Source: Cladorhizidae sp. MBARI D1340-BT2 | Taxonomy: Eukaryota > Porifera > Demospongiae > Poecilosclerida > Cladorhizidae | NCBI GenBank assembly: GCA_028752905.1 | Contig: JAQNBH010000143.1 | Location: forward strand, 62,001 to 126,000 | DNA length: 64,000 nt | Direction of reading: 5' to 3' | Shown here: piece by piece, positions 45,116-59,484 of the stretch | How positions within the stretch are numbered: the stretch's first letter is position 1 | Layout: every line of letters begins with the position of its first letter | The notes under the pieces: model-generated | Seen by the model: the letters and a program-made list of their open reading frames with translations, nothing else | The model's database searches: none | What the model was told of the DNA's origin: nothing | Translations under genes and position numbers: made by a program

Positions 45116-47990
45116 AACTTAAATATCAATATCATCTAATCACCTTTCCCATATGCATATACCCTGTCGTATAGATGACTTAAATATCAATATCATCTAA
45201 TCGCCTTTCACATGAGCATATACACTGTCCTATAGACGACTTAAATATCAATATCATCTAATCACCTTTCCATGTGCATATACACTGTCCTATAGACGAC
45301 TTAAATATCAATAACATCTAATCACCTTTCACATGTGCATATACACTCCTATAGATGACTTATTCATCTAATCACCTTTCCCACGTGCAAATACACTGTC
45401 CTATAGACAACTTAAATATCAATATCATCTAATCACCTTTCCCATATGCATATACACTGTCGTATAGATGACTTAAATATAAATATCATCTAATCGCCTT
45501 TCTCGTGTGCATATACACTGTCCTATAGATGACTTAAATATCAATATCATCTAATCACCTTTCCATGTGCATATACACTGTCCTATAGATAACTTAAATA
45601 TCAATATCATTAAATCACCTTTCCCATGTGCATATATATACACTGTCCTATAGATGACCAATATAATCTAATCACCTTTCCCATGTGCATATATATACAC
45701 TGTCCTATAGATGACTTAAATATCAATATCATCTAATCACCTTTCCATGTGCATATACACTGTCCTATAGACGACTTAAATATCAATATCATCTAATCAC
45801 TTTTCCATGTGCATATATACTGTCCTATAGACGACTTAAATATCAATATCATCTAATCACATTTCCATGTGCATATACACTGTCCTATAGACGACTTAAA
45901 TATCAATATCATCTAATCACCTTTCCCATATGCATATACACTTTCCTATAGATGACTTAAATATCAATACCATCTAATCATCTTTCCATGTGCATATACA
46001 CTGTCCTATAGATAACTTAAATATCAATATCATTAAATCACCTTTCCCATGCGCATATATATACACTTTCCTATAGATGACTTAAATATCAATATCATCT
46101 TATCACCTATCCCATGTGCAAATACACTTTCCTATAGATAACTTAAATATCAATATCATAAAATCACCTTTACCATTTGCATATATATACACTGTCCTAT
46201 AGATGACCAATATCATCTAATCACCTTTCCTATGTGCATATATATACACTATCCTATAGACGACTTAAATATCAATATCATCTAATCACCTTTCCATGTG
46301 CATATACACTGTCCTATAGACGACTTAAATATCAATAACATCTAATCACCTTTCACATGTGCATATACACTCCTATAGATGACTTATATATCAATATCAT
46401 CTAATCACCTTTCCCACGTGCATATACACTGTCCTATAGACAACTTAAATATCAATATCATCTAATCACCTTTCCCATATGCATATACCCTGTCGTATAG
46501 ATGACTTAAATATCAATATCATCTAATCGCCTTTCTCATGTGCATATACACTGTCCTATAGATGACTTAAATATCAATATCATCTAATCACCTTTCCATG
46601 TGCATATACACTGTCCTATAGATAACTTAAATATCAATATCTTTAAATCACCTTTCCCATGTGCATATATATACACTGTCCTATAGATGACCAATATAAT
46701 CTAATCACCTTTCCCATGTGCATATATATACACTGTCCTATAGATGACTTAAATATCAATATCATCTAATCACCTTTCCATGTGCATATAAACTGTCCTA
46801 TAGACGACTTAAATATCAATATCATCTAATCACCTTTCCCATGTATATATATACACTGTCCTATAGATGACTTAAATATCAATATCATCTAATTACCTTT
46901 CCCATGTGCATATACACTCCTATAGATGACTTAAATATCAATATCATCTAATCACTTTTCCATGTGCATATATACTGTCCTATAGACGACTTAAATATCA
47001 ATATCATCTAATCACATTTCCATGTGCATATACACTGTCCTATAGACGACTTAAATATCAATATCATCTAATCACCTTTCCCATATGCATATACACTTTC
47101 CTATAGATGACTTAAATATCAATACCATCTAATCATCTTTCCTTGTGCATATACACTGTCCTATAGATAACTTAAATATCAATATCATTAAATCACCTTT
47201 CCCATGTGCATATATATACACTGTCCTATAGATGACCAATATCATCTAATCACCTTTCCTATGTGCATATATATACACTGTCCTATAGACGACTTAAATA
47301 TCAATATCATCTAATCACGCTTCCTATGTGGATATACACTGTCCTATAGATGACTTAAATATCAATATCATCTAATCACCTTTCCATGTGCATATACACT
47401 GTCCTATAGACAACTTAATTATCAATATCATCTAATCACCTTTCCCACGTGCATATACACTGTCCTATAGACAACTTAATTATCAATATCATTAAATCAC
47501 CTTTACCATTTGCATATATATACACTGTCCTATAGATGACCAATATCATCTAATCACCTTTCCTATGTGCATATATATACACTATCCTATAGACGACTTA
47601 AATATCAATATCATCTAATCACCTTTCCATGTGCATATACACTGTCCTATAGACGACTTAAATATCAATAACATCTAATCACCTTTCCCATGTGCATATA
47701 CACTCCCATAGATGACTTAAATATCAATATCATCTAATCACCTTTCCCACGTGCATATACACTGTCCTATAGACAACTTAAATATCAATATCATCTAATC
47801 ACTTTTCTATGTGCATATACACTGTCCTATAGACGACTTAAATATCAATATCAATCACCTTTCCCATATGCATATACACTGTCGTATAGATGACTTAAAT
47901 ATCAATATCATCTAATCGCCTTTCACATGAGCATATACACTGTCCTATAGATGACTTAAATATCAATATCATCTAATCACCTTTCCATGT
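45116..47990 (+). repeat. Satellite block copied from or to about 28-31 kb
   Basis: The direct orientation resumes. Markers catataccctgtcg (46,485 and 29,522) and atcacgcttcc (47,319 and 30,357) give an offset of about 16,962 bp. Unlike the 30.4 and 34.9 kb copies, the monomer after atcacgcttcc here keeps the full cactgtcctatag segment. The first monomers after the inversion are irregular: a truncated gacttattcatctaatc monomer lies at about 45,356. Confidence 0.8.
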
Positions 47991-50520
47991 GCATATACAG
48001 ACGACTTAAATATCAATATCATCTAATCATCTTTCCCATGTATATATATACACTGTCCTATAGATGACTTAAATATCAATACCATCTAATCACCTTTCCA
48101 TGTGTATATACACTGTGCTATAGATGACTTAAATATCAATATCATCTAATCACCTTTCCATGTGCATATACACTGTCCTATAGATGACTTAAATATCTAA
48201 TCACCTTTCCCATGTGCATATATATACACTGTCCTAGAGATGACCAATATCATCTAATCACCTTTCCCATGTGAATACATATACACTGTCCTATAGACGA
48301 CTTAAATATCAATATCATCTAATCACCTTTCCCATGTGCATATACACTGTCCTATAGATGACTTAAATATCAATATCATCTAATCACCTTTCCCATGTGC
48401 ATATATATACACTGTCCTATAGATGACTTAAATATCAATATCATCTAATCATCTTTCCATGTACATATACACTGTCCTATAGACAACGTAAATATCAATA
48501 TCATCTAATCACCTTTCCATGTGCATATACACTGTCCTATAGACGACTTAAATAGCAATATAATCTAATCACCTTTCCCATGCGCATATATATACACTTT
48601 CCTATAGATGACTTAAATATCAATATCATCTAATCACGTTTCCTATGTGGATATACACTGTCCTATAGCTGACTTAAATATCAATATCATCTAATCACCT
48701 TTCCCATTTGCATATATATACACTGTCCCATAGATGACCAATATCATCTAATCACCTTTCGTATGTACATATATATATACACTGTCCTATAGACGACTTA
48801 AATATCAATATCATCTAATCACCTTTCCCATGTGCATATACACTGTCCTATAGATGAATTAAATATCAATATCATCTAATCACCTTTCCCATGTGCATAT
48901 ACACTGTCCTATAGATGACTTAAATATCAATATCATCTAATCACCTTTCCATGTGCATATACACTGTCCTATAGACAACTTAAATATCAATATCATCTAA
49001 TCACCTTTCCATGTGCATATACACTGTCCTATAGACAACTTAAATATCAATATCATCTAATCACCTTTCCATGTGCATATACACTGTCCTATAGACGACT
49101 TAAATATCAATATCATCTAATCACCTTTCCCATATGCATATACACTGTCGTATAGATGACTAAAATATCAATATCATCTAATCGCCTTTCTCATGTGCAT
49201 ATACACTGTCCTATAGATGACTTAAATATCAATATCATCTAATCACCTTTCCCATGTGCATATATATACACTGTCCTATAGATGACTTAAATATCAATAT
49301 CATCTAATCACCTTTCCCACGTGCATATACACTGTCCTATAGACAACTTAAATATCAGTATCATCTAATCATCTTTCCATGTACATATACACTGTCCTAT
49401 AGACAACGTAAATATCAATATCATCTAATCACCTTTCCATGTGCATATACACTGTCCTATAGACGACTTAAATATCAATATCATCTAATCACCTTTCCCA
49501 TGTATATATATACACTGTCCTATAGATGACTTAAATATAAATATCATCTAATCACCTTTCCATGTGTATATACACTGTGCTATAGATGACTCAAATATCA
49601 ATATCATCTAATCACCTTTCCATGTGCATATACACTGTCCTATAGACGACTTAAATATCAATATCATCTAATCACCTTTCCCATGTATATATATACACTG
49701 TCCTATAGATGACTTAAATATCAATATCATCTAATCACCTTTCTATGTGCATATACACTGTCCTATCGATAACTTAAATATCAATATCATTAAATCACCT
49801 TTCCCATGTGCATATATACACACTATCCTATAGACGACTTAAATAGCAATATAATCTAATCACCTTTCCCATGCGCATATATATACACTTTCCTATAGAT
49901 GACTTAAATATCAATATCATCTAATCACGTTTCCTATGTGGATATACACTGTCCTATAGCTGACTTAAATATCAATATCATCTAATCACCTTTCCCATTT
50001 GCATATATATACACTGTCCCATAGATGACCAATATCATCTAATCACCTTTCGTATGTACATATATATATACACTGTCCTATAGACGACTTAAATATCAAT
50101 ATCATCTAATCACCTTTCCCATGTGCATATACACTGTCCTATAGATGACTTAAATATCAATATCATCTAATCACCTTTCCCATGTGCATATACACTGTCC
50201 TATAGATGACTTAAATATCAATATCATCTAATCACCTTTCCATGTGCATATACACTGTCCTATAGACAACTTAAATATCAATATCATCTAATCACCTTTC
50301 CATGTGCATATACACTGTCCTATAGACAACTTAAATATCAATATCATCTAATCACCTTTCCATGTGCATATACACTGTCCTATAGACGACTTAAATATCA
50401 ATATCATCTAATCACCTTTCCCATATGCATATACACTGTCGTATAGATGACTAAAATATCAATATCATCTAATCGCCTTTCTCATGTGCATATACACTGT
50501 CCTATAGATGACTTAAATAT
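47991..50520 (+). repeat. Satellite with 1,291 bp tandem higher-order duplication
   Basis: A shortened catatacagacgac monomer at 47,993-48,006 opens the block. The run gtggatatac, ctatagctgac, cccatttgcat, gtcccatag, cgtatgtac recurs at an offset of 1,291 bp (ctatagctgac at 48,663 and 49,954). Both copies carry the private gatgactaaaatatc variant (about 49,155 and 50,446), so this duplication is recent relative to that mutation. Confidence 0.8.
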
Positions 50521-52700
50521 CAATATCATCTAATCACCTTTCCATGTGCATATACACTGTCCTATAGATAACTTAAATATCAATATCATTAAATCACCTT
50601 TACCATTTGCATATATATACACTGTCCTATAGATGACCAATATCATCTAATCACCTTTCCTATGTGCATAAATATACACTATCCTATAGACGACTTAAAT
50701 ATCAATATCATCTAATCACCTTTCCATGTGCATATACACTGTCCTATAGACTACTTAAATAGCAATATAATATAATCACCTTTCCCATGCGCATATATAT
50801 ACACTTTCCTATAGATGACTTAAATATCAATATCATCTTATCACCTATCCCATGTGCAAATACACTTTCCTATAGATAACTTAAATATCAATATCATTAA
50901 ACCACCTTTACCATTTGCATATATATACACTGTCCTATAGATGACCAATATCATCTAATCACCTTTCCTATGTGCATATATATACACTATCCTATAGACG
51001 ACTTAAATATCAATATCATCTAATCACCTTTCCATGTGCATATACACTGTCCTATAGACGACTTAAATATCAATAACATCTAATCACCTTTCACATGTGC
51101 ATATACACTCCTATAGATGACTTATATATCAATATCATCTAATCACCTTTCCCACGTGCATATACACTGTCCTATAGACAACTTAAATATCAATATCATC
51201 TAATCACCTTTCCCATATGCATATACACTGTCGTATAGATGACTTAAATATCAATATAATATAATCGCCTTTCTTATGTGCATATACACTGTCCTATAGA
51301 TGACTTAAATATCAATATCATCTAATCACCTTTCCATGTGCATATACACTGTCCTATAGATAACTTAAATATCAATACCATTAAATCACTTTCCCATGTG
51401 CATATATATACACTGTCCTATAGATGACCAATGTAATCTAATCACCTTTCCCATGTGCATATATATACACTGTCCTATAGATGACTTAAATATCAATATC
51501 ATCTAATCACCTTTCCATGTGCATATACACTGTCCTATAGACGACTTAAATATCAATATCATCTAATCACCTTTCCCATGTATATATATACACTGTCCTA
51601 TAGATGACTTAAATATCAATATCATCTAATTACCTTTCCCATGTGCATATACACTCCTATAGATGACTTAAATATCAAAATCATCTAATCACTTTTCCAT
51701 GTGCATATATACTGTCCTATAGACGACTTAAATATCAATATCATCTAATCACATTTCCAAGTGCATATACACTGTCCTATAGACGACTTAAATATCAATA
51801 TCATCTAATCACCTTTCCCATGTATATATATACACTGTCCTATAGATGACTTAAATATCAATATCATCTAATCACCTTTCCATGTGCATATACACTGTCC
51901 TATAGATGACTTAAATAACAATATCATCTAATCACCTTTCCATGTGCATATACACTGTCCTATAGATGACTTAAATATCTAATCACCTTTCTCATGTGCA
52001 TATATATACACTTTCCTATAGATTACCAATATCATCTAATCACCTTTCCCATGTGCATACATATACACTGTCCTATAGATGACCAATATCATCTAATCAC
52101 CTTTCCCATGTGCATACATATACACTGTCCTATAGACGACTTAAATATCAATATCATCTAATCACCTTTCCATGTGCATATATACTGTCCTATAGACGAC
52201 TTAAATATTAATATCATCTAATCACCTTTCCCACGTGCATATACACTGTCCTATAGACAACTTAAATATCAATATCATCTAATCACCTTTCCATGTGCAT
52301 ATACACTGTCCTATAGACGACTTAAATATCAATAACATCTAATCACCTTTCCCATATGCATATACACTGTCGTATAGATGACTTAAATATCAATATCATC
52401 TAATCGCCTTTCTCATGTGCATATACACTGTCCTATAGATGACTTAAATATCAATATCATCTAATCACCTTTCCATGTGCATATAAACTGTCCTATAGAT
52501 AACTTAAATATCAATATCATTAAATCACCTTTCCCATGTGCATATATATACACTGTCCTATAGATGACCAATATCATCAAATCACCTTTCCTATGTGCAT
52601 ACATATACACTGTCCTATAGACGACTTAAATATCAATATCATCTAATCACCTTTCCCATGTGCATATACACTGTCCTATAGATGACTTAAATATCAATAT
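50521..52700 (+). repeat. Satellite, mosaic stretch with more private variants
   Basis: The stretch is continuous monomers in the same orientation, made of pieces resembling 18.5-20 kb and 28-29 kb. Individual monomers carry more unshared substitutions than the left part (for example aaaccacc at about 50,900, accaatgtaatc at about 51,426, gattaccaat at about 52,022, catcaaatc at about 52,576). No gene or non-satellite insert is seen. Confidence 0.75.
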
Positions 52701-55700
52701 CATCTAATCACCTTTCCCATGTACTTAAATATACACTGTCCTATAGATGACCACTATCATCTAATCACCTTTCCCATGTGCATATATATACACTGTCCTA
52801 TAGACTACTTAAATAGCAATATAATCTAATCACCTTTCCTATGCGCATATATATACACTTTCCTATAGACGACTTAAATATCAATATCATCTTATCACGT
52901 TTCCATGTGGATATACACTGTCCTATAGACTACTTATATAGAAATATCATCTAATCACCTTTCCCATGTGCATATACACTGTCGTATAGATGACTTAAAT
53001 ATCAATATCATCTAATCACCTTTCCCATGTGCATATACACTGTCCTATAGATGACTTAAATATCAATATCATCTAATCACCTATCCCATGTGCATATACA
53101 CTTTATTATAGATGACTTAAATATCAATATCATCTAATCACCTTTCCCATGTGCATATACACTGTCCTATAGATGACTTAAATATAAATATCATCTAATC
53201 ACCTTTCCATGTGCATATACACTGTCCTATAGACGACTTAAATATCTATATCATCTAATCACCTTTCCCATGTATATATATACACTGTCCTATAGATGAC
53301 TTAAATATCAATATCATCTAATCACCTTTCCCATGTGCATATACACTGTCCTATAGATGACTTAAATATCAATATCATCTAATCACCTTTCCATGTGCAT
53401 ATACACTGTCCTATAGACGACTTAAATATCAATATCATCTAATCACCTTTCCCATGTATATATATACACTGTCCTATAGATTACTTAAATATCAATATCA
53501 TCTAATCACCTTTCCCACGTGCATATACACTGTCCTATAGACAACTTAAATATCAATATCATCTAATCACCTTTCCATGTGCATATACACTGTCCTATAG
53601 ACGACTTAAATATCAATATCATCTAATCACCTTTCCCATATGCATATACACTGTCGTATAGATGACTTAAATATCAATATCATCTAATCGCCTTTCTCAT
53701 GTGCATATACACTGTCCCATAGATGACTTAAATATCAATATCATCTAATCACCTTTCCCATGTGCATATACACTGTCCTATAGACGACTTAAATATCAAT
53801 AACATCTAATCACCTTTCCCATGTGCATATACACTGTCCTATAGATGACTTAAATATCAATATCATCTAATCACCTTTCCATGTGCATATACACTGTCCT
53901 ATAGACGACTTAAATATCAATATCATCTAATCACCTTTCCCACGTGCATATACACTGTCCTATAGACGACTTAAATATCAATATCATCTAATCACCTTTC
54001 CCATGTGCATATACACTGTCCTATAGATGACTTAAATATCAATATCATCTAATCACCTTTCCCATGTGCTTAAATATACACTGTCCTATAGATGACCAAT
54101 ATCATCTAATCACCTTTCCCATGTGCATATATATACACTGTCCTATAGACTACTTAAATAGCAATATAATCTAATCACCTTTCCAATGCGCATATATATA
54201 CACTTTCCTATAGATCAATATCATCTAATCACCTTTCCCATGTATATATATACACTGTCCTATAGATGACTTAAATATCAATATCATCTAATCACCTTTC
54301 CCATGTGCATATACACTGTCCTATAGATGACTTAAATATCAATATCATCTAATCACCTATCCCATGTGCATATACACTTTATTATAGATGACTTAAATAT
54401 CAATATCATCTAATCACCTTTCCCATGTGCATATACACTGTCCTATAGATGACTTAAATATCAATATCATCTAATCACCTTTCCATGTGCATATACACTG
54501 TCCTATAGACGACTTAAATATCAACATCATCTAATCACCTTTCCCATGTATACATATACCCTGTCCTATAGATGACTTAAATATCAATATCATCTAATCA
54601 CCTTTCCCATGTGCATATACACTATCCTATAGATGACTTAAGTATCAATATCATCTAATCACCTTTCCATGTGCATATACACTGACCTATAGACGACTTA
54701 AATATCAATATCATCTAATCACCTTTCCCATGTATATATATACACTGTCCTATAGATTACTTAAATATCAATATCATCTAATCACCTTTCCCACGTGCAT
54801 ATACACTGTCCTATAGACAACTTAAATATCAATATCATCTAATCACCTTTCCATGTGCATATACACTGTCCTATAGACGACTTAAATATCAATATCATCT
54901 AATCACCTTTCCCATATGCACATACACTGTCGTATAGATGACTTAAATATCAATATCATCTAATCGCCTTTCTCATGTGCATATACACTGTCCCATAGAT
55001 GACTTAAATATCAATATCATCTAATCACCTTTCCCATGTGCATATACACTGTCCTATAGACGACTTAAATATCAATAACATCTAATCACCTTTCCCATGT
55101 GCATATACACTGTCCTATAGATGACTTAAATATCAATATCATCTAATCACCTTTCCATGTGCATATACACTGTCCTATAGACGACTTAAATATCAATATC
55201 ATCTAATCACCTTTCCCATGTATATATATACACTGTCCTATAGATGACTTAAATATCAATATCATCTAATCACCTTTCCCATGTGCATATACACTGTCCT
55301 ATAGATGACTTAAATATCAATATCATCTAATCACCTTTCCATGTGCATATACACTGTCCTATAGACGACTTAAATATCAATATCATCTAATCACCTTTCC
55401 CATGTATATATATACACTGTCCTATAGATTACTTAAATATCAATATCATCTAATCACCTTTCCCACGTGCATATACACTGTCCTATAGACAACTTAAATA
55501 TCAATATCATCTAATCACCTTTCCATGTGCATATACACTGTCCTATAGACGACTTAAATATCAATATCATCTAATCACCTTTCCCATATGCATATACACT
55601 GTCGTATAGATGACTTAAATATCAATATCATCTAATCGCCTTTCTCATGTGCATATACACTGTCCCATAGATGACTTAAATATCAATATCATCTAATCAC

Positions 55701-56960
55701 CTTTCCCATGTGCATATACACTGTCCTATAGACGACTTAAATATCAATAACATCTAATCACCTTTCCCATGTGCATATACACTGTCCTATAGATGACTTA
55801 AATATCAATATCATCTAATCACCTTTCCATGTGCATATACACTGTCCTATAGACGACTTAAATATCAATATCATCTAATCACCTTTCCCACGTGCATATA
55901 CACTGTCCTATAGACGACTTAAATATCAATATCATCTAATCACCTTTCCCATGTGCATATACACTGTCCTATAGATGACTTAAATATCAATATCATCTAA
56001 TCACCTTTCCCATGTGCTTAAATATACACTGTCCTATAGATGACCAATATCATCTAATCACCTTTCCCATGTGCATATATATACACTGTCCTATAGACTA
56101 CTTAAATAGCAATATAATCTAATCACCTTTCCAATGCACATATATATACACTTTCCTATAGATCAATATCATCTAATCACCTTTCCCATGTATATATATA
56201 CACTGTCCTATAGATGACTTAAATATCAATATCATCTAATCACCTTTCCCATGTGCATATACACTGTCCTATAGATGACTTAAATATCAATATCATCTAA
56301 TCACCTATCCCATGTGCATATACACATTATTATAGATGACTTAAATATCAATATCATCTAATCACCTTTCCCATGTGCATATACACTGTCCTATAGATGA
56401 CTTAAATATCAATATCATCTAATCACCTTTCCATGTGCATATACACTGTCCTATAGACGACTTAAATATCAACATCATCTAATCACCTTTCCCATGTATA
56501 CATATACCCTGTCCTATAGATGACTTAAATATCAATATCATCTAATCACCTTTCCCATGTGCATATACACTGTCCTATAGATACTTAAATATCAATATCA
56601 TCTAATCACCTTTCCATGTGCATATACACTGTCCTATAGACGACTTAAATATCAATATCATCTAATCACCTTTCCCATGTATATATATACACTGTCCTAT
56701 AGATTACTTAAATATCAATATCATCTAATCACCTTTCCCACGTGCATATACACTGTCCTATAGACAACTTAAATATCAATATCATCTAATCACCTTTCCA
56801 TGTGCATATACACTGTCCTATAGACGACTTAAATATCAATATCATCTAATCACCTTTCCCATATGCATATACACTGTCGTATAGATGACTTAAATATCAA
56901 TATCATCTAATCGCCTTTCTCATGTGCATATACACTGTCCCATAGATGACTTAAATATCA
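52701..56960 (+). repeat. Nested higher-order repeats of 672, 1,276 and 1,948 bp
   Basis: The gattacttaaat monomer occurs at 53,479, 54,755, 55,427 and 56,702, giving steps of 1,276, 672 and 1,275 bp. The attatagatg monomer (53,105; 54,381; 56,329) and the gcttaaatatacac monomer (54,068; 56,016) repeat at 1,948 bp, the sum of the two steps. The 1,948 bp unit is therefore itself built from a duplicated piece. A 57,411 copy of the gcttaaatatac monomer continues the series in shorter form. Confidence 0.83.
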
Positions 56961-58914
56961 ATATCATCTAATCACCTTTCCCATGTGCATATACACTGTC
57001 CTATAGACGACTTAAATAACAATAACATCTAATCACCTTTCCCATGTGCATATACACTGTCCTATAGATGACTTAAATATCAATATCATCTAATCACCTT
57101 TCCATGTGCATATACACTGTCCTATAGACGACTTAAATATCAATATCATCTAATCACCTTTCCCACGTGCATATACACTGTCCTATAGACAACTTAAATA
57201 TCAATATCATCTAATCACCTTTCCATGTGCATATACACTGTCCTATAGACGACTTAAATATCAATATCATCTAATCACCTTTCCCATATGCATATACACT
57301 GTCGTAAAGATGACTTAAATATCAATATCATCTAATCACCTTTCCATGTGCATATACACAGTCCTATAGATGACTTAAATATCAATAACATCTAATCACC
57401 TTTCCCATGTGCTTAAATATACACTGTCCTATAGATGACCAATATCATCTAATCACCTTTCCCATGTGCATATATATACACTGTCCTATAGACGACTTAA
57501 ATATCAATATCATCTAATCACCTTTCCCATGTGCATATATATACACTGTCCTATAGATGACTTAAATATCAATATCATCTAATCACCTTTCCATGTGCAT
57601 ATACACTGTCGTATAGATGACTTAAATATCAATATCCTCTAATCGCCTTTCCCATGTGCATATACACTGTCCTATAGATGACTTAAATATCAATATCATC
57701 TAATCACCTTTCCCATGTGCATATATATATACTGTCCTATAGATGACTTAAATATCAATATCATCTAATCACCTTTCCATGTGCATATACACTGTCCTAT
57801 AGACGACTTAAATATCAATATCATCTAATCACCTTTCCCACGTGCATATACACTGTCCTATAGACAACTTAAATATCAATATCATCTAATCACCTTTCCC
57901 ATGTGCATATACACTGTCCTATAGACGACTTAAATATCAATATCATCTAATCACCTTTCCCATATGCATATACACTGTCGTATAGATGACTTAAATATCA
58001 ATATCATCTAATCGCCTTTCTCATGTGCATATACACTGTCCCATAGATGACTTAAATATCAATATCATCTAATCACCTTTCCATGTGCATATACACTGTC
58101 CTATAGATAACTTAAATATCAATATCATTAAATCACCTTTCCCATGTGCATATATATACACTGTCCTATAGATGACCAATATCATCTAATCACCTTTCCT
58201 ATGTGCATAAATATACACTATCCTATAGACGACTTAAATATCAATATCATCTAATCACCTTTCCATGTGCATATACACTGTCCTATAGATGACTTAAATA
58301 TCAATATCATCTAATCACCTTTCCCATGCGCATATATATACACTTTCCTATAGATGACTTAAATACCAATATCATCTAATCACCTTTCCATGTGCATATA
58401 CACTGTCCTATAGACTACTTAAATAGCAATATAATCTAATCACCTTTCCCATGCGCATATATATACACTTTCCTATAGATGACTTAAATATCAATATCAT
58501 CTAATCACCTTTCCCACATGCATATACACTGTCCTATAGATGACTTAAATATCAATATCATCTAATCACCTTTCCATGTGCATATACACTGTCCTATAGA
58601 TGACTTAAATATCAATATCATCTAATCACCTTTCCATGTGCATATACACTCTCCTATAGACAACTTAATTATCAATATCATCTAATCACCTTTCCCACAT
58701 GCATTTACACTGTCCTATAGACAACTTAAATATCAATATCATCTAATCACCTTTCCATGTACATATACACTGTCCTATAGATAACTTAAATATCAATAAC
58801 ATCTAATCACCTTTCCCACGTGCATATACACTGTCCTATAGACGACTTAAATATCAATATCATCTAATCACCTTTCCCACGTGCATATACAGTCCTATAG
58901 ACAACTTAAATATC
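56961..58914 (+). repeat. Satellite, right-hand part of array
   Basis: Continuous monomers with less clear higher-order order. Irregular copies become commoner toward the edge, such as cacagtcctatag (about 57,358), gtcgtaaagatg (57,302), cactctcctatag (about 58,649), cacatgcatttac (about 58,695) and catatacagtcctatag (about 58,884). Divergence rising toward an array edge is common in satellites homogenised by unequal exchange. Confidence 0.75.
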
Positions 58915-59484
58915 AATATCATCTAATCACCTTTCCATGTGCATATACACTGTCCTATAGACGACTTAAATATCATCTAATCACCTTTCCCATATGCATA
59001 TACACTGTCGTATAGATGACTTAATATCAATATCATCTAATTGCCTTTCTCATGTGCATATACACTGTCCTATAGATGACTTAAATATCAATATCATCTA
59101 ATCACCTTTCCATGTGCATATACACTGCCCTATAGATAACTTAAATATCAATATCATTAAATCACCTTTCCCATGTGCATATATATACACTATCCTATAG
59201 ACGACTTAAATATAAATATCATCTAATCACCTTTCCATGTGCATATACACTGTCCTATAGACGACTTAAATATCATCTAATCACCTTTCCCATATGCATA
59301 TACACTGTCGTATAGATGACTTAATATCAATATCATCTAATTGCCTTTCTCATGTGCATATACACTGTCCTATAGATGACTTAAATATCAATATCATCTA
59401 ATCACCTTTCCATGTGCATATACACTGCCCTATAGATAACTTAAATATCAATATCATTAAATCACCTTTCCCATGTGCATATAT
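58915..59484 (+). repeat. Terminal 300-bp tandem duplication at the array edge
   Basis: Positions 58,915-59,184 and 59,215-59,484 are identical base for base over 270 bp, compared line by line. They share rare variants: the shortened gacttaaatatcatctaatc, gacttaatatc with one a missing, aattgcc, and cactgccctatag. The second copy stops being satellite at 59,485, where gcatatat is followed by tagagaactg instead of the expected atacac. Confidence 0.95.

Larger units (their letters stand above)
1..59484. repeat. 60-61 bp tandem satellite array
   Basis: The whole interval is head-to-tail copies of one monomer, about 970 in all. Each copy runs gcatatacac, tgtcctatag, the variable block gatgac, ttaaatat, caatatcatc, taatcacc, tttcccatgt. 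Copies are 60 or 61 bp depending on ccatgt or cccatgt; the observed range is about 51-67 bp because of a +4 bp TA insertion, an 8 bp deletion (gatgaccaat form) and a 9 bp deletion (aaatatctaatc form). Consensus G+C is about 33%, with C roughly three times G on the plus strand. Every frame is closed by stop codons in each monomer, so there is no gene here. The array is cut by the left window edge. All copies share one orientation except 44,858-45,115. Satellite arrays like this usually form centromeric, pericentromeric or subtelomeric heterochromatin; which one applies here cannot be told. Confidence 0.99.

Noticed and set aside
1..59484. CRISPR-like regular repeats
   Set aside because: Repeats are contiguous with no unique spacers, and the monomer itself accounts for the full period.
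1..59484. Telomeric repeat or simple TA microsatellite
   Set aside because: The unit is 60-61 bp with complex sequence; TA runs are only short length variants inside the monomer.
1..59484. CENP-B box in the satellite
   Set aside because: No monomer shows the TTCG...CGGG pattern; the satellite has almost no CG-rich sequence.
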